Assembly: GCF_000429045.1 (NCBI RefSeq)
Contig: NZ_AUBC01000005.1
Span: forward strand, 47,947 to 111,946
Direction of reading: 5' to 3'
Source: Salinarimonas rosea DSM 21201
GTDB lineage: Bacteria; Pseudomonadota; Alphaproteobacteria; Rhizobiales; Beijerinckiaceae
DNA: 64,000 nucleotides
The translations under genes were made by a program, and so were the position numbers. This document shows positions 60,051 to 64,000 of this stretch, in pieces (position 1 is the stretch's first letter; every line of letters starts with the position of its first letter). The notes under the pieces are model-generated. The model was given only the letters and a program-made list of their open reading frames with translations. It was not told where the DNA came from and did not search any database.

Positions 60051-60497
60051 TCAAATTGGGAAGGGAACGAGCCCGGGCGGCATGCTCGCGTTCAGGAGCA
60101 CGTCGAACAGGAGGTAGACCGCCAACGGCAGCACGAGCGCGAGGGCGCCGTTCTGCAGAGGACGGCCGGGGTTGAGCATCGAGAGCGCCGCCAGCAGGAA
60201 CACGACCGAGGCCAGGAAGCCCCCGAGCAGCCACAGCAGGACGGCGTAGCCGAGCGCGAGCCCCGTGAGCGACGCCACGTCGCTCCACCGGCCGGGCGTC
60301 GCCGCGCCTCGATCCCGGCCGCGCAGATGGTCGGCGATGATCCAGATCGCGATCGCGACCATGGCGAGGCCGATGATGCGCGGGAAGAAGCCGGGACCCA
60401 GCCGTCCCGTGCGCGTCATGAAGCCGAGATCGGCGAAGGCGACGTAGGTATAGAAGACGGCACCGGCCAGGACCGCTACCAGGAATGCGATGCGCAT
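60051..60497 (-). CDS. tctB: Tripartite tricarboxylate transporter small subunit TctB, system 5
   Basis: 148-residue membrane protein with four hydrophobic segments (FLVAVLAGAVFYTYVAF, IIGLAMVAIAIWIIADHL, LTGLALGYAVLLWLLGGFLA and a C-terminal pair). TRTGRLGPGFFPRIIG is the TctB motif after helix 1. ATG 60495-60497 is the start. It is separated from tctC by 164 nt that contain a hairpin. Confidence 0.83.
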   Translation of the reverse strand: MRIAFLVAVLAGAVFYTYVAFADLGFMTRTGRLGPGFFPRIIGLAMVAIAIWIIADHLRGRDRGAATPGRWSDVASLTGLALGYAVLLWLLGGFLASVVFLLAALSMLNPGRPLQNGALALVLPLAVYLLFDVLLNASMPPGLVPFPI

Positions 60498-60618
60498 GCG
60501 CGTAGGCTCCCCGCGGCGCCGCTCGACCCGATGCGATCGGACGAGGCGCTCGATGTCTCGCGAAGCTGTCCGTCGTCGCGGCCGGCGAGAACGTTCCGTT
60601 CCGCGACGAGCCGGTGGC

Positions 60619-60645
60619 GGGAGCCGGTCCAGCGGACGGGCTCCC
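60619..60645 (-). terminator. Hairpin between tctC and tctB (system 5)
   Basis: GGGAGCC (60619-60625) pairs with GGCTCCC (60639-60645), and inside it GTCC (60627-60630) with GGAC (60634-60637) after a G-G mismatch. It lies 16 nt after the tctC stop on the minus strand, as in systems 2 to 4. Confidence 0.55.
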
Positions 60646-60661
60646 TCCGGCTCTCGGCGCT

Positions 60662-61648
60662 CTACTGGATTGCGCCCACCTCGCGCAGCACGCTCTCGAA
60701 GCGGTTCTGCGTATTCACCAGGAAGACACGGAAGTCCTCACCGTACTTGATGTTCTCGGTGAGCTGGTTGGTGTTGATATACGCCTGCCACTCGGGAGTC
60801 TCGACGACCTTCTTCATGGTCTCGATCCAGAACTCCTGCGCTTCCTGGGGCGCATCGGGCGCGAGGATCAGGCCGCGCGGCATGGAGACGCCGATGTCGT
60901 AGCCGAGATCGGCCATGGTCGGCACGCCCTCCAGCTCGGAGGGGACCTTCACGCCGCTGTAGACCAGCGCGCGCAGGTCACCCGATTCGATCATGCCGAG
61001 GATCTCGCCCGGGTTGCCGGTCATCACGTCGACGGCGTTCGACAGGAGCGCCGTGGTCTGGTCCGCCATCGAGTTGAAGGAGACGTAGTCGAACTCGAAG
61101 CCCGCCGCCTCGGCGAACAGGGTCGGCACGATGAAGTCGACGTTGACCGTGCCGGTTCCGGCGATGGTGATCGGCCGCTCCTTGGCCGCCGCGATCAGGT
61201 CGTCGATCGTCTCGAATTCGGAGGAGCCGTTGACGACGAGCGCGAGGTCATCGGTGGCCAGCAACGCCACCGGCGTGAAGTCGGCGGGCTGCCAGGGCGT
61301 GTCGGCCTGCAGTGGCGTCGTGACGAAGCTGCCGCTCGTCGTGGAGATGTCGTAGGCGCTGCCGGCTTTCGCGTAGAGATGGCCCCAGCCCACGGCGCCC
61401 GATCCGCCGGCCCTGTTCTCGGCCCGGATGTCGGACGGGTAGAGGTCGTACCTCTCCAAGATGTCGATGATCGTGCGCGCCATGATGTCGTTGCCGCCCC
61501 CCGGCCCGAAGGCGATCGTCCAGTCCAGGGTCTCGGAGGGGTAGTCCTGCGCCGATGCGGGCGCAGCCCCGGCCAGGGACACTGCAAAGGCGGCGGCGAA
61601 GGCGGCGGCACGCAGCCGAGAGGCCTTGGCGGTCGTGTCGTGTCTCAT
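60662..61648 (-). CDS. tctC: Tripartite tricarboxylate transporter solute-binding protein TctC, system 5
   Basis: 328-residue receptor with signal peptide (residues 1-31, SRLRAAAFAAAFAVSLAGAA, cleavage near SAQ). LDWTIAFGPGGGNDIMARTI is the ligand loop, differing from the VPFSPGG of other copies, followed by NRAGGSGAVGWGHLYAKAGS. GGAGGA just before ATG 61646-61648 decides the start; the frame runs on to 61825 without support. Similarity to the other four receptors is low, so it probably binds a different ligand. Confidence 0.88.
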   Translation of the reverse strand: MRHDTTAKASRLRAAAFAAAFAVSLAGAAPASAQDYPSETLDWTIAFGPGGGNDIMARTIIDILERYDLYPSDIRAENRAGGSGAVGWGHLYAKAGSAYDISTTSGSFVTTPLQADTPWQPADFTPVALLATDDLALVVNGSSEFETIDDLIAAAKERPITIAGTGTVNVDFIVPTLFAEAAGFEFDYVSFNSMADQTTALLSNAVDVMTGNPGEILGMIESGDLRALVYSGVKVPSELEGVPTMADLGYDIGVSMPRGLILAPDAPQEAQEFWIETMKKVVETPEWQAYINTNQLTENIKYGEDFRVFLVNTQNRFESVLREVGAIQ

Positions 61649-62100
61649 GTCTTCCTCCCAATCTTGTTTGTTCGTTTTCCGACGAGCGCGGGCTCGGTTC
61701 GCGCCGTGCCGGCGCGACATCGCCTCTTCTTGTTGTCGAAACGCGCACGAGCGGCGCGTCGCGGGACATGCGCACCGCGGTGATCCCCAGGCCGGCGAGC
61801 CTGCGCCCACTGCCGCAGAGTTCAAGTGCGTTTTTGTCAGGACGGTCCGGCGCGATCGTGCGGCAACCTACGGCGTCCGTTTCGGCGTTGCTCGCTGCAC
61901 GCCGCGCCGAAGCCGAGAACCCGCAGGCTTCGGCCGCGATCGAGCCTCGTATGTCCCGACGCCTGCTCATCACGCAAGATCATGCCAAAAAATGTAGTTT
62001 GTCAACATTCTTGGATCAATTGACAAAAGCGGCGGTGAGCCCGATCGTTTCGCGCCGTCGTGTCCGCGCGGTTCGCGTGTCTTCAGAAGGAACTCCGTGC
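61649..62100. other. 452-nt divergent region between tctC (system 5) and the SDR gene
   Basis: No gene is supported here; the open frames on either strand lack ribosome sites and family features. It holds a perfect 8-bp stem at 61699-61717 (loop TGC) in the tctC leader, and a promoter pair about 350 nt from tctC and about 80 nt from the SDR gene. Confidence 0.6.
61998..62027. promoter_or_regulatory. Divergent promoter with 8-bp inverted repeat TTTGTCAA-N14-TTGACAAA
   Basis: The arms (61998-62005, 62020-62027) are exact complements, and each contains a TTGACA -35 hexamer, one per strand. The minus-strand arm reads GAATGTTGACAAAC in context, close to the regulon core TGTTGACA of the left part of the window. 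Confidence 0.5.
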
Positions 62101-62841
62101 ATGACCGAACGCTCGCTCGACGGCCGGACCGCCTTCGTTTCCGGTTCCGGCCGCAACATCGGCCGCGCGGTTGCCGTCCGTCTCGCGCAGCTGGGCTGCA
62201 ACGTGGTCGTCAACGGCTCATCCTCCGAGGACGCCTGTCGCGAGACGGCCCGCCTGGTCGAGGCCGCCGGCGCACGAGCGTTGGTCGCCATGGGCGACGT
62301 GAGCCGTTCGGACGCAATGGCGCGGATAGCGGAGACGGCGCTGGCGGAGTTCGGCACGGTCGACGTCGTCGTCAACAATGCTGCGCGCCGCCCCCACAAA
62401 CCGTTTCTCGAGACGTCCGATGCGGATTGGCATGCGGTCGTGGACGGGGCGTTGACGGCATCGTTCTCGAGCGCCCGCGCCTTTCTCCCGGGCATGGTCG
62501 AGAAGGGCTGGGGGCGGGTGATCAATTTTGCGGGGATGAAGGCGATCCGAGGCTATTTCGAGGGCGCGCCGATCTCGGCCGCGAAGCATGGGGTCTGGGG
62601 CCTCACCAAGGCATTGTCGCAAGAATTCGGCCCCAAGGGCGTGACCGTCAACGCGATCTCCCCTGGCCAGATCCGCAGCGAGACCGCGACGCAGGACGAT
62701 CCCGCCCGCGTCGCCACCATTCCGGTGGGCTTCATGGGCACGCCCGGCGACATTGCCGCGGTCGTCGCCTTCCTCGCCTCGCCCGAGGCCCGCTTCGTCA
62801 ACGGGCAGATGCTCGCCGTGAACGGCGGCGAGACGACCTGA
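62101..62841 (+). CDS. SDR-family protein with degenerate catalytic residues
   Basis: 246 residues with a good Rossmann start (AFVSGSGRNIGRAVAVRLAQ), VVVNNAARRPHKPF and the C-terminal FVNGQMLAVNGGETT, so the fold and NAD(P) site are those of classical SDRs. At the YxxxK motif it reads ISAAK (Ile158, Lys162), and at the catalytic serine NFAGM (Phe143-Ala144). Both essential hydroxyl residues are thus absent while Lys remains. It may be a non-redox binding or regulatory protein, or use another residue (a Tyr six positions before Ile158 is present). Divergent from tctC of system 5. Confidence 0.8.
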   Translation: MTERSLDGRTAFVSGSGRNIGRAVAVRLAQLGCNVVVNGSSSEDACRETARLVEAAGARALVAMGDVSRSDAMARIAETALAEFGTVDVVVNNAARRPHKPFLETSDADWHAVVDGALTASFSSARAFLPGMVEKGWGRVINFAGMKAIRGYFEGAPISAAKHGVWGLTKALSQEFGPKGVTVNAISPGQIRSETATQDDPARVATIPVGFMGTPGDIAAVVAFLASPEARFVNGQMLAVNGGETT

Positions 62842-62898
62842 AGGCCGGCGGGCTCCCACTCGGCCGCTCTCGGCTCGCAGCCGACGTGCTGCCGATCC

Positions 62899-63069
62899 TC
62901 AGCGCCGAGGCATCGCGGAGGCCTGCCCCACGCCTCCGCGTGATCGGAGACGGGGATGTTCCGTCCAGACATGCTGGTGCTCGGCCTTGCCGATCCACTC
63001 GACGAGGAGCCGAGCGTAGGCCCCGCGCGCGTCGTCGCTGAACGCGGCGACGTCGGTCTGGCCGGGCAT
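62899..63069 (-). CDS. Possible small protein, 56 aa
   Basis: Minus-strand frame of 56 residues, MPGQTDVAAFSDDARGAYAR at its N-terminus, then an amphipathic LLVEWIGKAEHQHVWTEHP and a basic tail. GAGG lies 3 nt before the ATG. It begins 14 nt after the 3' end of the tRNA gene on the same strand. The composition of the first 38 residues looks like protein, but no family is recognised and it could be a remnant. Confidence 0.25.
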   Translation of the reverse strand: MPGQTDVAAFSDDARGAYARLLVEWIGKAEHQHVWTEHPRLRSRGGVGQASAMPRR

Positions 63070-63083
63070 GTCCTCGTGGGGAA

Positions 63084-63159
63084 TGGTGGGCCCGGCAGGA
63101 CTCGAACCTGCAACCAGACCGTTATGAGCGGCCGGCTCTAACCATTGAGCTACGGGCCC
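63084..63159 (-). tRNA. tRNA with anticodon CAU, probably tRNA-Ile2 (or elongator tRNA-Met)
   Basis: 76 nt including encoded CCA. The acceptor stem GGGCCCG/CGGGCCC is perfect. The D arm is GCTC-AATGGTTA-GAGC with a short loop; the anticodon stem is GGCCG/CGGTC with loop CTCATAA; the T arm is GCAGG-TTCGAGT-CCTGC; discriminator A. CAU can be Met or lysidine-modified Ile2. The short D loop and loop sequence resemble ileX-type tRNA-Ile2, but the identity is not certain by eye. Confidence 0.9.
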
Positions 63160-63235
63160 CCTAGGCGGGGTAAGGCTTTCCGCCTCGCGATCCCGGGCCG
63201 TGAGTGGTCCGGAATCTCTCCTTGTTCACGGTGCA

Positions 63236-63257
63236 CCTGTCCCCGTCCTGTCCCCGT
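63236..63257. repeat. Tandem 11-bp direct repeat upstream of the tRNA
   Basis: Two exact, adjacent copies of CCTGTCCCCGT (63236-63246, 63247-63257), followed by a partial third (CCTGTTCCCC). It is in the 201-nt gap 63160-63360, which shows no gene. Confidence 0.8.
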
Positions 63258-63360
63258 AGAACGCCTGTTCCCCGGATCCGAGACGGCTCTTCTTCCTTGC
63301 GCCGCGACGTGCCTGGGTAGGTAGCACGGGCGCGGAGGGCGCGCCAAGGGGAGAGGGATC

Positions 63361-63564
63361 ATGGAGTTCACGATCACCTTCGGCTGGTGGCTCGCGCCGA
63401 CCATCTGGACGATCTTCTGTTTCTGCCTCGCGTTAGCAAAGACCCCGCGGGACCAGCCGAGCGGAAGCTTCGACTTCGGCGGCCTCCTCGACGCCATCCT
63501 CTTCTACGGCGCCGCCCTCATCGCCAGCCTCGTCGGCTGGCTGATCTACGCGCTCGCGACCTGA
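63361..63564 (+). CDS. Small membrane protein of unknown function
   Basis: 67 residues: two hydrophobic segments (WWLAPTIWTIFCFCLALA, residues 9-26, and AILFYGAALIASLVGWLIYA, about 45-64) joined by a polar loop (KTPRDQPSGSFDFGG). GGGGAGAGGG just upstream of the ATG is a strong ribosome site. No family is recognised; the size and topology are holin-like, but nothing nearby proves a phage origin. It is followed 11 nt later by another gene with its own ribosome site, forming a pair. Confidence 0.65.
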   Translation: MEFTITFGWWLAPTIWTIFCFCLALAKTPRDQPSGSFDFGGLLDAILFYGAALIASLVGWLIYALAT

Positions 63565-63575
63565 GGGAGGATCAC

Positions 63576-64000
63576 ATGCAATACGCCGTCTCGATCCGTC
63601 GCGCCGCGACGACTGTCCGGATCAACACCGATCCGTCGAGGCTCAAGGAGATCCGGGAGGGGATCGCCAAGGGACACGTCATCCTCCGTGAGGACGACCA
63701 GGTCGAAGTCCTCGCGTCCGACTTCGGGCGCGACGGCGCCCTCGCCCTCGTGGTCGCCGCCCACCTCCGAGACCGCCCGCACGCCGCCACGAGGGCTGTC
63801 GTCCATGTGCGCGGCGTGGTCGAGGTCATCATCAATCACGATGCGGAGGGCGCCGACGAGGTCGTCCAATCCGTGCACCGCGCCCTCGACGAGGCGAACG
63901 CGGTACTGCGCGGGCAGACCGCCTGCGGCGCCACGCGCTTCTGCGTGGCGGACTCCGTAGGCGAAACTGAGGCGATCCGCGCGCTGAGGGTCACGGGCGT
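63576..64000 (+). CDS. Unrecognised protein, 3' partial
   Basis: Open from ATG 63576 (GAGGGAGG at 63563-63570) to the window edge, at least 141 residues. It begins MQYAVSIRRAATTVRINTDP, contains LKEIREGIAKGHVILREDDQ and later VVHVRGVVEVIINHDAEGAD, a mixed alpha/beta pattern, and two cysteines near TACGATRFCV. No known family is recognised. It is probably cotranscribed with the small membrane protein, to the right of the tRNA gene. Confidence 0.6.
   Translation, partial: MQYAVSIRRAATTVRINTDPSRLKEIREGIAKGHVILREDDQVEVLASDFGRDGALALVVAAHLRDRPHAATRAVVHVRGVVEVIINHDAEGADEVVQSVHRALDEANAVLRGQTACGATRFCVADSVGETEAIRALRVTG

Noticed and set aside
63150-63497. 115-codon minus-strand open frame to the right of the tRNA
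   Set aside because: Overlaps the tRNA 5' end and the opposite-strand membrane protein gene, which has a strong ribosome site and membrane segments; composition is shadow-like.

Overview
This window is a high-GC chromosomal segment, most likely from an alphaproteobacterium. GC-rich third codon positions, paralogous tripartite tricarboxylate transporters, TAXI-TRAP and Liv transporters, and GntR/FCD regulators point that way. No 16S rRNA or marker protein is present, so the genus is not determined. It is almost wholly an accessory catabolic and transport region: about 60 genes in tightly overlapping operons (ATGA and GTGA junctions), many divided by short divergent promoters. No transposase, integrase, CRISPR array or rRNA is seen.

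Left part (1-27.1 kb). Two PhnE-type phosphonate permeases open the window, the first cut by the edge. An iron-sulfur Old Yellow Enzyme follows, then a TctCBA operon with a racemase-fold protein. On the minus strand lie a hydantoinase, an N-carbamoyl amidase-type hydrolase, a CobW metallochaperone and an SDR, then a tctA-tctB-AbrB-SnoaL operon. Its solute-binding partner (tctC) diverges from it and leads a tautomerase and a dienelactone hydrolase. A GntR regulator sits opposite an aconitase-isocitrate lyase-like-FAD dehydrogenase-TctCBA operon. The promoters of these units share an 18-bp palindrome with core GTGTYGACA, also found at the GntR promoter, so the whole 1.7-27 kb stretch looks like one locally encoded regulon.

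Middle part (27.1-52 kb). A second GntR diverges from an operon of two fumarylacetoacetate hydrolase-family enzymes, a 360-aa TctC, a natural TctA-TctB fusion and an OsmC protein. Next comes a minus-strand epimerase-cysteine hydrolase pair. An RpiR regulator and a livGFHMK operon follow, ending in a glutamine synthetase-like ligase, an N-formylglutamate amidohydrolase and a second cysteine hydrolase of the same type. An XRE-cupin (PuuR-like) regulator then diverges from a TAXI-TRAP operon with gamma-glutamyltransferase, a PuuB-like amine oxidase and a D-2-hydroxyacid dehydrogenase. This 16-kb part has a clear gamma-glutamyl amine/amide theme.

Right part (52-64 kb). A GntR-malonyl-CoA synthetase pair diverges from a CoA-transferase-crotonase-thioesterase-class V aminotransferase operon. 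A fifth tripartite transporter (tctCBA, minus strand) diverges from an SDR with degenerate catalytic residues. A tRNA with anticodon CAU (probably tRNA-Ile2) marks the end of the catabolic region. Beyond it lie a small membrane protein and an unrecognised gene cut by the window edge.

Recurrent features are five complete tripartite transporters in two subtypes, strong hairpins directly behind several solute-binding-protein genes, and dyad-symmetric candidate operators at nearly every divergent promoter. All functions are inferred from reading the sequence; no database search was run.
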